Assembly (NCBI GenBank): GCA_038205115.1
Contig: JBBRCE010000011.1
Location: 49,043 to 113,042, forward strand
Reading direction: 5' to 3'
Source of the DNA: JBBRCE01 sp038205115
GTDB lineage: Bacteria > Planctomycetota > Planctomycetia > Pirellulales > JBBRCE01
DNA length: 64,000 nt
The notes beneath the pieces were generated by a model. That model searched no databases, was not told the DNA's origin, and saw only the letters and a list, made by a program, of their open reading frames with translations. This document shows positions 63,883-64,000 of the stretch, in pieces; within the stretch, counting starts at the first letter, position 1; the number at the start of each line of letters is the position of its first letter. A program made the translations under genes and the position numbers.

Positions 63883-64000
63883 ATACTCGGGTTGCCGGAA
63901 ACGCGGATTTCAGGGAACCTTCCTGTAACAAGGAGGTGCCCCATGAACAAGAAGTACATCGTACAGCTCTCGGATGAAGAGCGAAAGGTTTGCGAGCAGG
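63863..64000 (+). mobile_element. IS630-family insertion sequence, left end (runs off the window)
   Basis: The phoD-like gene is interrupted at a TA dinucleotide (63863-63864), the target used by IS630/Tc1 elements. Foreign-looking sequence begins with GTGCGTCATCCACAC, followed about 78 bases later by a transposase start with an excellent ribosome site. The right end, its inverted repeat and the second TA copy lie outside the window. Confidence 0.75.
63943..64000 (+). CDS. IS630-type transposase, first 19 residues
   Basis: AAGGAGGTG (63930-63938) is the strongest Shine-Dalgarno in the window, with a 6-base gap from its AGGAGG core to ATG 63943. The peptide MNKKYIVQLSDEERKVCEQ matches the conserved N-terminus of IS630 transposases, whose first helices form a DNA-binding domain. 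The rest is beyond the window. The strong ribosome site is unlike that of the host genes here and fits a mobile gene. Confidence 0.75.
   Translation, partial: MNKKYIVQLSDEERKVCEQ

Overview
The window looks like a piece of a planctomycete chromosome, most probably Pirellulales-like. The sequence shows the protein families that mark that phylum: a secreted DUF1549/DUF1553 protein with haem-type CX4CH and CX2CH motifs followed by a DUF1501 protein, two pilin-like DUF1559 proteins, PQQ-type beta-propellers, several very long TPR proteins, a PEP-CTERM subtilase, a J-like domain plus zinc ribbons fused to a PilM-type ATPase, and low operon density with weak Shine-Dalgarno signals. No rRNA, tRNA or CRISPR array was recognised.

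Layout. 1-8 kb (+): the 3' part of one MFS transporter and a complete second one, a secreted LpqC-type esterase, a PAS/histidine kinase/receiver hybrid, and a secreted GH36-like glycosidase. 8-10 kb: about 2 kb almost without genes but rich in perfect stem-loops, with a strong sigma70-like promoter, two boxA-like elements and one probable 71-residue ORF. 10-14 kb (+): the DUF1549/DUF1553 and DUF1501 pair. 14.1-22.8 kb (+): a LysR regulator with two dyads in its leader, glutamate synthase gltB and gltD, and a YggS-type PLP protein. 22.9-33.5 kb (-): an ECF sigma factor followed by a 3261-residue membrane protein with FecR-like, VIT, vWA and TPR parts. 33.6-41.7 kb: a divergent PEP-CTERM subtilase and two secreted TPR proteins (505 and 1777 aa) on the opposite strand. 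42.1-46.7 kb (+): a three-gene ABC exporter (ATPase, FtsX-type permease, HlyD-type adaptor). 46.7-52.9 kb (-): a secreted haem-motif protein, then a coupled set of two PQQ-propeller proteins and a degenerate receiver domain. 53.2-54.9 kb (+): acyltransferase and cdsA (phospholipid synthesis). 55-62.7 kb (-): two DUF1559 pilin-like proteins, a lipoprotein and a PilM fusion. 63.2-64 kb (+): a phoD-like phosphatase gene cut by an IS630-type insertion that runs off the window.

How it fits together. LysR-gltBD is a nitrogen assimilation unit whose regulator is in a position comparable to GltC. The sigma/FecR-like/vWA/TPR pair reads as an envelope-sensing transcription system. The minus-strand 62.7-55 kb genes may form one pilin-related secretion unit. 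The most unusual items are the apparently permuted PilM domain at 54981-57593, the giant anti-sigma-like protein, and the structured non-coding locus at 8.2-9.0 kb.
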